64,000 bases of DNA from Bradyrhizobium cytisi (lineage in GTDB: Bacteria > Pseudomonadota > Alphaproteobacteria > Rhizobiales > Xanthobacteraceae): positions 124,001 to 188,000 of the forward strand of contig NZ_VSSR01000002.1 of the NCBI RefSeq assembly GCF_008123515.1, read 5' to 3'. The notes beneath the pieces are model-generated. The model did no database searches, was not told where the DNA came from, and saw nothing but the letters and a program-made list of their open reading frames with translations. Shown in pieces: positions 17,815 to 26,412 of the stretch (position 1 is the first letter of the stretch; each line of letters begins with the position of its first letter). The translations under genes were made by a program, and so were the position numbers.

Positions 17815-17889
17815 ATTGTCAATAAGACAGGGCCGGATCGCCACGCTTTCTGCTCCTGATGGCGCTCCTGGGCACAAATTATTGACAAT
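17815..17889. promoter_or_regulatory. Paired inverted sites in the dehydratase/GntR divergent region, possible GntR operators and -35 boxes
   Basis: GATTGTCAATAA at 17814-17825 and its exact complement TTATTGACAATC at 17879-17890 face each other, 66 bp centre to centre. Each contains the near-palindrome ATTG-N-CAAT and a perfect TTGACA -35 hexamer pointing toward its own gene. The adjacent GntR regulator is the obvious candidate ligand. Confidence 0.5.
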
Positions 17890-17943
17890 CTGGGTTCGCC
17901 CTGCTCCACAAGGCGGACCGGCGAGGCGCCGGAGGCTGAGGGC

Positions 17944-18621
17944 ATGTCCGACATTCGCACCGCAGACGCCATGACTATCCGGCGCGACGATCCCGATGAC
18001 GTCGTCGCGCGGCTGGAGGAGGACATCATCTTCGGTCGTCTGCCGCCGGGCGCGCGCCTGACCGAGGACGCGCTGATGTCGCGCTACGGCACCTCCAGGC
18101 ATTTCGTGCGGCAGGCGCTGGTGGACGCAGAGCGCCGCGGCATCGTCCGCCGCGAGAAGAACGTCGGCGCCACCGTGCGGTTCTATTCCGCCGAGGAGGT
18201 CCGGCAGATCTACGAGGTCAGGGAGATGCTGACGCGGCAGGCCGCGCTGATGATCCCCCTGCCCGCGCCGCAAGTCCTGATCGACGAGCTGACCGCCTTG
18301 CAACGACAATATTGTGCCAGGGCGGACGTGCAGGATCTGCGCGGCATCCACGAGGCCAACGACGCCTTCCACGTCGCGCTGTTTTCGGCTTGCGGCAATC
18401 CCTACCTGGTGCGCTCGCTGCAGGACTATATGAGCCTGACGCTGCCGATGCGCGCGAAGAACCTCGCCGACCGCGAAGGGCTGGCGCAGTCTCGGCGCCA
18501 GCACGAGCTGATGATCGAGCTGTTGAAGGGCCGCGACAGCTGGGCGCTGGCGCAGCTCTGTGTGGATCACATGCAGTTCAGCAAAGCGGATTATCTGGCA
18601 AGGATTGCGGGGGAGAGCTAG
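17944..18621 (+). CDS. GntR family transcriptional regulator (FCD/FadR subfamily)
   Basis: The 225-residue protein has an N-terminal winged helix (ARLEEDIIFGRLPPGARLTEDALMSRYG, then SRHFVRQAL and RREKNVGATVRF). An all-helical FCD domain follows, with the metal/ligand residues usual in it (E-x-N-D-A-F-H near 138-144, H near 182 and 205). FCD regulators commonly sense sugar acids. It is divergent from the dehydratase/TRAP operon and convergent with the uronate-dehydrogenase-like gene. The strong ribosome site GGAGGCTGAGGGC precedes the ATG. Confidence 0.9.
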   Translation: MSDIRTADAMTIRRDDPDDVVARLEEDIIFGRLPPGARLTEDALMSRYGTSRHFVRQALVDAERRGIVRREKNVGATVRFYSAEEVRQIYEVREMLTRQAALMIPLPAPQVLIDELTALQRQYCARADVQDLRGIHEANDAFHVALFSACGNPYLVRSLQDYMSLTLPMRAKNLADREGLAQSRRQHELMIELLKGRDSWALAQLCVDHMQFSKADYLARIAGES

Positions 18622-18636
18622 CGCCGCCGTTCAAGA

Positions 18637-19458
18637 CTACCGCTTATTCCAATCAATGATCCGGCTCGTGTCGCCGTCGAACTCGTTGCTGCAGAACGCG
18701 CCGCCCTGGTAGTGGTCGCCGACCGGATCCGGCTTCAGCTTGGCCTGTTCGGCCATGGCGTGCGCGACATGATCCTCAGAGCGGCCGGTGGGACGATAAC
18801 CGAATTCGTAGGCGCGGTGGTTGTCCCACCAGGCGCGCTCGTTCAGCGACACGCCGTAAAAAACCTCGAAATGGATGTCGGGATGCTCGAGCCCGATTTG
18901 GCAGAGCTGCACCAGGTCTTCCGGCTTCAGCCAGATCGAGATCCGGCGAAGGTCCAGCGGCACGTCACCGAAATTGCCGATGCGGAGGCAAGTCACCTTC
19001 AGGCCGTGCTTATCGGCGTAGAGCGCGCCGAGTGCTTCGCCGAACACCTTGCTGACGCCATAGCGGCCGTCCGGGCGCGCGGTGACGTCGGTATCGATCC
19101 TGCGGTGGCGCGGATAGAATCCAACGGCATGGTTCGAGGACGCGAACACCACGCGCTTGACGCCCTTGCGATACGCGGCCTCGAACAGATTATAGCCGCC
19201 GATGATGTTGGCCTGGAGGATGTCGTCCCACGGGCCCTCGACCGAATAGCCGCCGAAATGGATGATGCCGTCGACGCCCTCGCAGATCGCCTCGACTTGC
19301 GCGAGATCGGACAGGTCCGCCGCCTTGAACTGCTCGTTCGCCCCGAGATCGGCGGGCGGGCGGATGTCGGAGAGCAGGAGGTCCGGATAGATCGGGGGCA
19401 GAAGTTTCCGCAGGCGCGTTCCGATCCCGCCCGAAGCTCCCGTCATCAAGATGCGCAT
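18637..19458 (-). CDS. NAD-dependent epimerase/dehydratase family protein, uronate-dehydrogenase-like
   Basis: The start is ATG 19458 (MRILMTGASGGIGTR), preceded by GAGGAATGAC. The 273-residue extended-SDR protein has the NAD loop GASGGIG at 7-13, SSNHAVGFYPRHRRID at 107-122 and catalytic YGVSK at 133-137. The SSNHAVGFY stretch is characteristic of uronate dehydrogenases, which oxidise D-galacturonate or D-glucuronate to the aldaro-lactone. Specificity is inferred, not proven. It is divergent from an SMP-30 lactonase gene, the logical next enzyme. Confidence 0.82.
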   Translation of the reverse strand: MRILMTGASGGIGTRLRKLLPPIYPDLLLSDIRPPADLGANEQFKAADLSDLAQVEAICEGVDGIIHFGGYSVEGPWDDILQANIIGGYNLFEAAYRKGVKRVVFASSNHAVGFYPRHRRIDTDVTARPDGRYGVSKVFGEALGALYADKHGLKVTCLRIGNFGDVPLDLRRISIWLKPEDLVQLCQIGLEHPDIHFEVFYGVSLNERAWWDNHRAYEFGYRPTGRSEDHVAHAMAEQAKLKPDPVGDHYQGGAFCSNEFDGDTSRIIDWNKR

Positions 19459-19510
19459 GTCATTCCTCGTCTTTGGCGACAGATTTGCCGTCACGTGTCT
19501 CTAATGATAG

Positions 19511-19523
19511 CTGGATTGTCCAG
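19511..19523. promoter_or_regulatory. 13-bp palindrome between uronate-dehydrogenase-like and lactonase genes
   Basis: CTGGATTGTCCAG is a perfect inverted repeat (CTGGA-ttg-TCCAG). It shares the core GATTGTC with the paired sites beside the GntR gene, so it may be a further operator for that regulator in this divergent promoter. Confidence 0.4.
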
Positions 19524-19547
19524 AGGGAACGAAACGAGAGAACCGAC

Positions 19548-20525
19548 ATGAATGAGGCATCGTCCCACACCGAGGAGCGGTCAGGCTGGCAGCCGGCGAC
19601 CTATTACCCCGATCCAGCGATAAAAGCACTGGACCCCCGCTTCGAAAAATACTGGTTGAAACTTTCTGCGGTGGAGCGGCTGGCGACCGGCCTGCGCTGG
19701 GCCGAGGGCCCGGTCTGGTTCGGCGACGGGCGCTATCTGCTCTGCAGCGACATCCCGAACCAGCGCATCATCAAATGGGAGGAAGAGACCGGCGCGGTGT
19801 CGGTATTCCGAAAGCCCTCCAATTTCGCCAACGGCAACACGCGCGACCGCCAGGGACGGCTTGTCACCTGCGAGCACGGCGGCCGCCGCGTGACCCGCAC
19901 CGAATATGACGGCGAGATCACGGTGCTGATGGAATCGTTCAACGGCAAGCGGCTGAACTCGCCGAACGACGTCGTGGTCAAGTCCGACGGTTCGATCTGG
20001 TTCACCGATCCGACCTTCGGCCTGCTCGGCAATTACGAGGGCTACAAGGCGGACTCCGAGATCGACCCGAACGTCTACCGGCTCGATCCCGCGACGCGCA
20101 AGGCGAGTGTCGTCGCCGAGGGCGTGCTGGGACCGAACGGGCTGTGTTTCTCGCCGGACGAGAAGGTACTGTACGTGGTGGAATCGCGCGGGCAACCGAA
20201 CCGAAAAATCCTCGCCTATGACGTCTCGGCGGATGGCACCACGATCTCCAACAAGCGCGTGCACATCGATGCGGGTCCGGGCACGCCGGACGGCATGCGC
20301 TGCGACATCGACGGCAATCTGTGGTGCGGCTGGGGCATGGGCGATCCCGAGCTCGACGGCGTCGTGGTGTTCGCGCCCGACGGCGTCATGATCGGCCGTA
20401 TCGCGCTGCCCGAGCGCTGCGCCAATCTCTGCTTCGGCGGCCTCAAGCGCAACCGCCTGTTCATGGCTGCGAGCCAGTCGATCTACGCGCTGTATGTGAA
20501 CACGCAGGGGGCGGTGGGGGGATAG
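19548..20525 (+). CDS. SMP-30/gluconolactonase family lactonase
   Basis: The start is ATG 19548 (MNEASSHTEERSGW), behind GAGAGAACCGAC. The 325-residue six-bladed beta-propeller has the family's metal ligands: Glu53 in WAEGPVW, Asn140 in SPNDVV, Asn197 in GPNGLC and Asp248 in TPDGMRCD. It hydrolyses an aldono- or aldaro-lactone to the open acid in the cytoplasm (no signal peptide). It is divergent from the uronate-dehydrogenase-like gene and would act on its product before dehydration by the IlvD/Edd enzyme. Confidence 0.88.
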   Translation: MNEASSHTEERSGWQPATYYPDPAIKALDPRFEKYWLKLSAVERLATGLRWAEGPVWFGDGRYLLCSDIPNQRIIKWEEETGAVSVFRKPSNFANGNTRDRQGRLVTCEHGGRRVTRTEYDGEITVLMESFNGKRLNSPNDVVVKSDGSIWFTDPTFGLLGNYEGYKADSEIDPNVYRLDPATRKASVVAEGVLGPNGLCFSPDEKVLYVVESRGQPNRKILAYDVSADGTTISNKRVHIDAGPGTPDGMRCDIDGNLWCGWGMGDPELDGVVVFAPDGVMIGRIALPERCANLCFGGLKRNRLFMAASQSIYALYVNTQGAVGG

Positions 20526-20543
20526 GCTTTCGAACTCTCTCCT

Positions 20544-20631
20544 CGTCATTGCGAGGAGCCCTTGCGACGAAGCAATCCAGACTGCCTCCGCGGAAGGATT
20601 CCTGGATTGCTTCGCTTCGCTCGCAATGACG
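20544..20631. repeat. Interspersed palindromic repeat family 1, copy C
   Basis: This 88-bp copy begins CGTCATTGCGAGGAGCCC and ends TTCGCTCGCAATGACG. It lies between the convergent lactonase and aldehyde dehydrogenase genes. Confidence 0.88.
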
Positions 20632-20640
20632 GAGAGAAAC

Positions 20641-20678
20641 GAAACGAAAAACGCCGGAGCGGTTTCCCGCTCCGGCGT
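20641..20678 (-). terminator. Rho-independent terminator of the aldehyde dehydrogenase gene
   Basis: A perfect 12-bp stem (ACGCCGGAGCGG / CCGCTCCGGCGT) with a 4-base loop spans 20651-20678. On the minus strand it is followed by TTTTCGTTTC. It sits 22 bases beyond the stop of the aldehyde dehydrogenase gene. Confidence 0.85.
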
Positions 20679-20700
20679 CATTCTGTTCAGGCGCTAAAAC

Positions 20701-22131
20701 TTACGCGGCGTTGAAGCCGGCGACGGCCTTCACTTCGAGGAAGTCCTCGAGGCCGTACTTGCCCCACTCGCGGCCGTTGCCCGACTGCTTGTAGCCGCCG
20801 AACGGCGCGCTGCGGTCGTTGGGCACGCCCTGGAGGTTGACGTTGCCGGCGCGGATCTGGCGACCGACGCGCTTGGCATCCTCGACTGAAGCGCCCGTGA
20901 CGTAACCAGCGAGGCCATACGGCGTGTCGTTGGCGATGTGCACGGCGTCGGCTTCGTTCTTGGCGCCGATGATGGTCAGCACCGGTCCGAAGATTTCTTC
21001 ACGGGCGATCGTCATCTCGGGGGTGACGTCGGCGAAGATGGTCGGGCGGACGTAGAACCCCTTGTTGACGCCTTCGGGCAGGCCCGGGCCGCCGGCCACG
21101 AGCGTTGCGCCCTCGTCGATGCCTTTCTTGATGAGGCCCTGGATCTTGTCCCACTGGCCGCGGTTGACGACCGGACCAATGGTGGTGCCTTCGGCGCGGG
21201 GATCACCGGCCTTGGTCTTGTCGGCGACAGCCTTCGCGATCGCGGCGACTTCCTTCATCTTCGACAGCGGCACGATCATGCGCGAGGGCGCGTTGCAGGA
21301 CTGGCCGGAGTTGTTGAACATGTGCATCACGCCGCCGGTCACCGCCTTCTGCAGGTCGGCGCCTTCGAGGATGACGTTCGGCGACTTGCCGCCCAGCTCC
21401 TGGCTGACGCGCTTCACGGTCGGCGCCGCGCGCTTGGCGACGTCGATGCCGGCGCGGGTCGAGCCGGTGAAGGAGATCATGTCGATGTCGGGATGCTCGC
21501 TCATGGCGGCGCCGACCTCGGGGCCGAGGCCGTTGACGAGGTTGAACACGCCCTTCGGCACGCCGGCTTCATGGAGGATTTCCGCGAAGATCAGCGCCGA
21601 GGTGGGCGTGAACTCCGACGGCTTCAGGATCATGGTGCAGCCGGCGGCGAGCGCGGGCGCGACCTTGCAGGCGATCTGGTTGAGCGGCCAGTTCCAGGGC
21701 GTGATCATGCCGACCACCCCGACCGGCTCGCGCAGCACCATGGCGGTGCCGACCGGCTCCTCGAAATGATAGTTCTTGAGCACGTCGAGCGTGGTCATGA
21801 GATGGCCGAGGCCGGCGCCGGCCTGGAGTTTTTCAGCCATCGGCAGCGGCGCGCCCATCTCGTCGGAGACGGCGGCCCCGATCTCCTTGAGACGGCCCTT
21901 GTAAACCTCGATCACCTTCGTGAGCAGCGCGACGCGCTCATCGCGGCTGGTCTGGGAGAACGTTGCAAAGGCGCGCTTGGCGGCGGCAACCGCCTTGTCC
22001 ACGTCGGCCTTGGAGCCCAGCGCAACCTCGTACATCGCCTCTTCCGTCGCCGGATTGACGACCGGGGTGGACTTCTTGACGGCGGGATCGACCCAGGCGC
22101 CGTCGATGTAGAATTGCATGCGATTGACCAT
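20701..22131 (-). CDS. NAD(P)-dependent aldehyde dehydrogenase
   Basis: The start is ATG 22131 (MVNRMQFYIDGAWV), behind AGAGGTTAACG. The open frame continues upstream only through a repeat element. The 476-residue protein has the complete ALDH catalytic set: Asn147 in TPWNWP, Glu245 in QELGGKS and nucleophile Cys279 in NSGQSCNAPSR. It oxidises an aldehyde to the acid. Next to a sugar-acid oxidative locus it could be a semialdehyde dehydrogenase, such as one for alpha-ketoglutarate semialdehyde, but the motifs alone do not show this. Confidence 0.92.
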   Translation of the reverse strand: MVNRMQFYIDGAWVDPAVKKSTPVVNPATEEAMYEVALGSKADVDKAVAAAKRAFATFSQTSRDERVALLTKVIEVYKGRLKEIGAAVSDEMGAPLPMAEKLQAGAGLGHLMTTLDVLKNYHFEEPVGTAMVLREPVGVVGMITPWNWPLNQIACKVAPALAAGCTMILKPSEFTPTSALIFAEILHEAGVPKGVFNLVNGLGPEVGAAMSEHPDIDMISFTGSTRAGIDVAKRAAPTVKRVSQELGGKSPNVILEGADLQKAVTGGVMHMFNNSGQSCNAPSRMIVPLSKMKEVAAIAKAVADKTKAGDPRAEGTTIGPVVNRGQWDKIQGLIKKGIDEGATLVAGGPGLPEGVNKGFYVRPTIFADVTPEMTIAREEIFGPVLTIIGAKNEADAVHIANDTPYGLAGYVTGASVEDAKRVGRQIRAGNVNLQGVPNDRSAPFGGYKQSGNGREWGKYGLEDFLEVKAVAGFNAA

Positions 22132-22274
22132 CGTTAACCTCTTCTTGGGGCTTGGAGGGGGCGTTTCGGCAGGCATCCTTGCACGAAAGCGCCGGCAATT
22201 GAACCCGCCATATGCGGGGCCAGCGCTGCGGCGGACGCGCGGAATATGGTGCGTGCGTTCGATTGAAGCAAGCG

Positions 22275-22414
22275 CCATGGGTCCCGGCTCTGCGTCGCGA
22301 CATTTCATGTCGCGCCGCGTCCGGGACACGAGATCGCATCCGCCGAACCATTCTCGTGCCCCGGACGCAGCGCAGCACCTCTTCAGTGATGCGCTGCAGA
22401 GCCGGGGCCCATGC
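22275..22414. repeat. Interspersed palindromic repeat family 2, copy B
   Basis: Outer arms are GCCATGGGTCCCGGCTCTG and CAGAGCCGGGGCCCATGC. The inner CGTCCGGGACACGAGA and CTCGTGCCCCGGACG arms flank a short spacer. The blocks match copy A (6482-6619) but in the opposite nesting. The 299-bp gap between the transketolase and aldehyde dehydrogenase genes holds only this element. Confidence 0.8.
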
Positions 22415-22430
22415 GACCGGGTTACGTCGA

Positions 22431-24794
22431 CTACACCGCCATCTTGCGATGTAGCACCGGCGCGCCGGTGGTGAGGCTTTCCGCCGCATCGATGATCGCA
22501 TTCGCATCGATGCCATAGTGCCGATAAAGGTCCGCGATGGTGCCGGTCTGCCCGAACTGCTCGACGCCAAGCGCCTCGACGCGGTGGCCGCGGACGCTGC
22601 CGAGCCAGCCGAGCGCCGACGGATGGCCGTCGATCACAGTCACGATGCCGCAATCGCGCGGCAGTGGCGCCAGCAGTTTTTCGACGTGGCTGAGGTGCTG
22701 CACGCCGCGCCGGTCGCGCCGCAATTTTCGCGCGGCGGTCCACCCCGAGTGCAGGCGATCCGCCGAGGTGACCGCAAGCAGGCCGATGTCGCGCCGGCTC
22801 TCGCCGATGAAGCCGGTCGCCTCGATCGCTTCGGGCGCGACCGCGCCGGTATAGGCGATCACGAGTTCGGCATTGGGGCCCGGCTTGCGCAGCCAGTAGG
22901 CGCCATCGGTAATGCCCTGCTGCAGCTCCGGCGTCATGATCCGCTGCGCCTGCTCGATCGAGCGCGTCGAGAGCCGCAGGTACACGGAACCGCCCTCGCC
23001 GGGATCGCGCTGCATGTGCTCAAAGCCCCACCCCATGATCACGGCGAGCTCGTCGACAAAGGCCGGCTCGAACGAGGCGAGCCCGTCCTGCGCCATGCCG
23101 ATCAGCGGCGTCGCGATCGACTGGTGCGCACCGCCCTCCGGCGCGAGCGTGATGCCTGACGGCGTCGCCGCCACCATGAAGCGTGCATCCTGGTAGCAGG
23201 CGTAATTCAGCGCATCGAGACCGCGCTCGATGAAGGGATCGTAGAGCGTGCCGACCGGCAACAGCCGCGCGCCGTTGATCTGGTGCGACAGGCCGAGCGC
23301 CGAGAGCATGATGAACAGGTTCATCTCGGCGATGCCGAGCTCGAGATGCTGTCCCTTGGGCGAGAAGTCCCAATTGAAGGTGGACGGAATTTTTTCGCTG
23401 CGGAATAAATCCGCCTTCTCACCGCGCGCGAACAGGCCACGCCGGTTCACCCACGGACCGAGATTGGTCGAGACCGTGACATCGGGCGAGGTCGTGACGA
23501 TCCGTTGTGCCAGCTCGCTGTCGCCGCGCGCGATCTCGTTCAGCACGAGGCCAAAGCCCTGCTGCGTCGACATCTGCGGCGAGGGTTTGAACGCCAGCTG
23601 CTGCGGCACCTCGACGACGGGCGCCGTCAGCCGACGGCCGTCCTTGTTGAACGGCACGCGCGCGAGGAAGGCGTCGAGCTCGGCGGCACTTTGCGTGAGG
23701 CCTTCGTACTTGTCCCATTCGTGGCCGGGGCGGATGTTCTGGCTCTCGCGATATTTCTCCATCTGCGCGACCGTCATCAGGCCGGCGTGATTGTCCTTGT
23801 GGCCCTGGAACGGCAGGCCGACACCCTTGATGGTGTATGCGATGAAGCAGACCGGGCGATCGTGATCGATGGACTCGAACGCCTCCAGCATGCTCGCCAT
23901 GTCGTGGCCGCCGAGATTCGACATCAGCGCCAAGAGCTCGTCGTCGCTGCGCTTGTCGATCAGCTTCGTGATCGGCCCCTGGTCGCCGATCTCGTCATGC
24001 AAATGCTTGCGAAAGGACGCGCCGCCCTGGAAGCACAGCGCCGCATAGAGCGCGTTCGGGCAATTGTCGATCCAGCGCTTCAACGCCTCGCCGCCGGGCT
24101 CGGCAAAGGCCTCGCGCATCAGGCGACCGTATTTCACGATGATCACGTCCCAGCCGAAATTGCGGAACATGGTCTCGAACTTTTCCCAGAGACCTTCGCG
24201 CACCACGGCATCGAGCGACTGGCGGTTGTAGTCGACCACCCACCAGGTGTTGCGCAGGCCGTGCTTCCAGCCTTCGGCCAGCGCTTCGAAGATGTTGCCC
24301 TCGTCCATCTCGGCGTCGCCGACCAGCGCGATCATCCGCCCCTCGCGGCGATCCTTCATCCAGCCATGCGCCTTGACGTAGTCCTGCACCAGCGAGGCGA
24401 ACAGCGTCTGCGCGACGCCGAGGCCGACCGAGCCGGTCGAGAAATCGACGTCGTCGACGTCCTTGGTGCGCGAGGGATAGGACTGCGCGCCCTTGAAGCC
24501 GCGAAAATTCTCCAGTTTCTCGCGGCTCTGCCGGCCGAACAGATACTGGATGGCGTGGAACACCGGGCTCGCATGCGGCTTCACCGCGACGCGGTCCTCA
24601 GGCCGCAACACGCTAAAATACAGCGCCGACATGATGGTGGCGAGCGAGGCCGATGAGGCCTGATGTCCGCCGACCTTCAGTCCATCCGTGTTCGACCGGA
24701 CGTGGTTGGCATGGTGGATGGTCCATGACGACAGCCACAGCGCCTTGCGGGCCAGCGCGGTCAATGTGTCGAGACGGGCGGAATCAACGGGCAT
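22431..24794 (-). CDS. Transketolase-family protein, pyruvate dehydrogenase E1 (AceE)-like
   Basis: The start is ATG 24794 (MPVDSARLDTLTALA), with GGGAG upstream. The reading frame stays open for 277 codons before this but covers the divergent regulator. The 787-residue protein has the thiamine diphosphate motif GDAEMDEGN at 159-167 ending in N190, and an HHANHVRSNTDGLKVGGHQASSAS active-site region of the homodimeric E1/transketolase type. A central pyrimidine-binding and a C-terminal transketolase domain follow. Whether the donor is pyruvate, another 2-oxo acid or a ketose is not clear. No E2 or E3 gene is adjacent. It is divergent from an Lrp-type regulator, which probably controls it. Confidence 0.85.
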   Translation of the reverse strand: MPVDSARLDTLTALARKALWLSSWTIHHANHVRSNTDGLKVGGHQASSASLATIMSALYFSVLRPEDRVAVKPHASPVFHAIQYLFGRQSREKLENFRGFKGAQSYPSRTKDVDDVDFSTGSVGLGVAQTLFASLVQDYVKAHGWMKDRREGRMIALVGDAEMDEGNIFEALAEGWKHGLRNTWWVVDYNRQSLDAVVREGLWEKFETMFRNFGWDVIIVKYGRLMREAFAEPGGEALKRWIDNCPNALYAALCFQGGASFRKHLHDEIGDQGPITKLIDKRSDDELLALMSNLGGHDMASMLEAFESIDHDRPVCFIAYTIKGVGLPFQGHKDNHAGLMTVAQMEKYRESQNIRPGHEWDKYEGLTQSAAELDAFLARVPFNKDGRRLTAPVVEVPQQLAFKPSPQMSTQQGFGLVLNEIARGDSELAQRIVTTSPDVTVSTNLGPWVNRRGLFARGEKADLFRSEKIPSTFNWDFSPKGQHLELGIAEMNLFIMLSALGLSHQINGARLLPVGTLYDPFIERGLDALNYACYQDARFMVAATPSGITLAPEGGAHQSIATPLIGMAQDGLASFEPAFVDELAVIMGWGFEHMQRDPGEGGSVYLRLSTRSIEQAQRIMTPELQQGITDGAYWLRKPGPNAELVIAYTGAVAPEAIEATGFIGESRRDIGLLAVTSADRLHSGWTAARKLRRDRRGVQHLSHVEKLLAPLPRDCGIVTVIDGHPSALGWLGSVRGHRVEALGVEQFGQTGTIADLYRHYGIDANAIIDAAESLTTGAPVLHRKMAV

Positions 24795-24929
24795 GGCAAT
24801 GCTCCCGGAAAACAGGTCGGAAGATGATACGCCTGCGGGCGGCGCCAAACTTCTCAATTTTTCGCGCCGTGCGCTCAAATATTGGGATAGTTTACCAATG
24901 ACAGCCAGCCAAACGTAGGTTCCATTCCA

Positions 24930-25391
24930 ATGCCCGAGCTCGACGCCATCGACCGCAAAATCCTCAGCTCTCTCCAGACCGACAGCCGACTGACCATGCA
25001 GGAGCTTGCCGACAAGGTCGGGCTCTCGGTCTCGCCCTGCCATCGCCGGGTCAAGCTCCTGGAGGAGCGCGGGGTCATCTCGCGCTACATCGCAACCGTT
25101 GACCAGAAAGCGCTGGGGCTGCATGTCAGCGTCTTCATCTCGATCAAGCTCGCGCGGCAGAAGGAGGAAGACCTCAACCGCTTTGCCCGCGCAATATCGA
25201 AATGGGACGAGGTGCTGGAATGCTATCTGATGACCGGCAACCGCGACTACCTCCTGCGCGTGGTGGCGGCCGACCTTGCCTCCTACGAGATCTTCCTCAA
25301 GACCAAGCTGACCCGGCTCGACGGCATCGCCTCGATCGAGTCGAGCTTTGCGCTCAGCCAGGTCAAATATTCGATCGCGCTGCCGGTCTGA
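24930..25391 (+). CDS. Lrp/AsnC family transcriptional regulator
   Basis: The 153-residue protein has an N-terminal helix-turn-helix (LDAIDRKILSSLQTDSRLTM, then VGLSVSPCHRRVKLLEERGVI). The C-terminal RAM/ligand-binding domain ends with LLRVVAADLASYEIFLKTKL. Such proteins usually sense amino acids or 2-oxo acids. It is divergent from the transketolase gene with 135 bp between starts, the standard arrangement for a local regulator. The AT-rich stretch CTCAAATATTGGGATAG at about 24870 is a plausible binding region. Confidence 0.92.
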   Translation: MPELDAIDRKILSSLQTDSRLTMQELADKVGLSVSPCHRRVKLLEERGVISRYIATVDQKALGLHVSVFISIKLARQKEEDLNRFARAISKWDEVLECYLMTGNRDYLLRVVAADLASYEIFLKTKLTRLDGIASIESSFALSQVKYSIALPV

Positions 25392-25482
25392 CGGCCCCTG
25401 CCAGCCACCGGTGTCACATGGACGCAATAAACCCCGTCGATGGTCGCGGGCGACAGGCATCCTTGGCCCGAGAGAGAGACCC

Positions 25483-26403
25483 ATGACTGCATCCGACCGC
25501 ACCTCCCAGACCGCCAAGCGCGAGCGCATCATCCAGGAGATGGCCGACGATCTCGACGAGGAGCTGGAGATGGAGCTGGACGACTCCAGGCTCGACGAGT
25601 TGCTGGACGAGACCGACGTTCTCAACCCGACGGTCGATCGCCGGCTCTATTTCCGGGAGCTGCTCCGGCTTCAAGCCGAGCTGGTCAAGCTCCAGGACTG
25701 GGTGCAGAGCGAGAAGAAGAAGGTCGTCGTGCTGTTCGAAGGCCGCGACTCCGCCGGCAAGGGCGGCGTCATCAAGCGCATCACCCAGCGCCTCAATCCC
25801 CGCATCTGCCGCGTCGCGGCGCTTCCGGCGCCGAGCGAGCGCGAGCGCACGCAATGGTATTTCCAGCGCTATGTGTCGCACCTGCCGGCCGGCGGGGAGA
25901 TGGTGCTGTTCGACCGCAGCTGGTACAACCGCGCCGGCGTCGAACGCGTGATGGGCTTCTGCACCGACGAGCAGTACCAGGAGTTCTTCCAGACGGTGCC
26001 GGAGTTCGAACGGATGCTGATCCGCTCCGGCATCATCCTGGTCAAATACTGGTTCTCCATCACTGACGACGAGCAGCAGTTCCGCTTCACCATGCGCATC
26101 AAGGATCCCTTGAAGCAGTGGAAGCTGAGCCCGATGGACGTCGAGGCCCGCAGCCGCTGGGAGGCGTACACCAAGGCCAAGGAGACGATGCTGGAGCACA
26201 CGCATCTGCCGGACTCGCCATGGTGGATCGTCGACGCCGTCGACAAGAAGCGCGCGCGCCTCAACTGCATTGCGCATCTCTTGAGCCAGATCCCCTATCA
26301 GGAAGTTGGTCGCGCTCCGGTGGTGCTGCCGCCGCGCGTGCGCAATCCCGACTATCACCGCGGTCCGATCCCGCCGGAGATGTACGTGCCTTCGAAATAC
26401 TGA
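25483..26403 (+). CDS. ppk2: Polyphosphate kinase 2 (PPK2, class I)
   Basis: The start is ATG 25483 (MTASDRTSQTAKRER), behind GAGAGAGACCC. The 306-residue protein has the PPK2 Walker A FEGRDSAGKGG at 85-95, Walker B/lid DRSWYNRAGVERVMGFC at 144-160 and a conserved KYWFSI block. It is one PPK2 domain long. It transfers phosphate between polyphosphate and nucleoside diphosphates. The acidic N-terminal 45 residues are a lineage-specific tail. It is co-oriented with the Lrp gene 91 bp upstream but probably unrelated. Confidence 0.92.
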   Translation: MTASDRTSQTAKRERIIQEMADDLDEELEMELDDSRLDELLDETDVLNPTVDRRLYFRELLRLQAELVKLQDWVQSEKKKVVVLFEGRDSAGKGGVIKRITQRLNPRICRVAALPAPSERERTQWYFQRYVSHLPAGGEMVLFDRSWYNRAGVERVMGFCTDEQYQEFFQTVPEFERMLIRSGIILVKYWFSITDDEQQFRFTMRIKDPLKQWKLSPMDVEARSRWEAYTKAKETMLEHTHLPDSPWWIVDAVDKKRARLNCIAHLLSQIPYQEVGRAPVVLPPRVRNPDYHRGPIPPEMYVPSKY

Positions 26404-26412
26404 CGAAGGTCT

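Noticed and set aside
20701..22743. 680-codon open frame covering the aldehyde dehydrogenase
   Set aside because: Only 476 codons from 22131 have coding character and a ribosome site; the upstream part crosses a palindromic repeat.
22431..25625. 1064-codon open frame covering the transketolase
   Set aside because: The first 277 codons are antisense to the Lrp gene and low-complexity; a good ATG and ribosome site lie at 24794.
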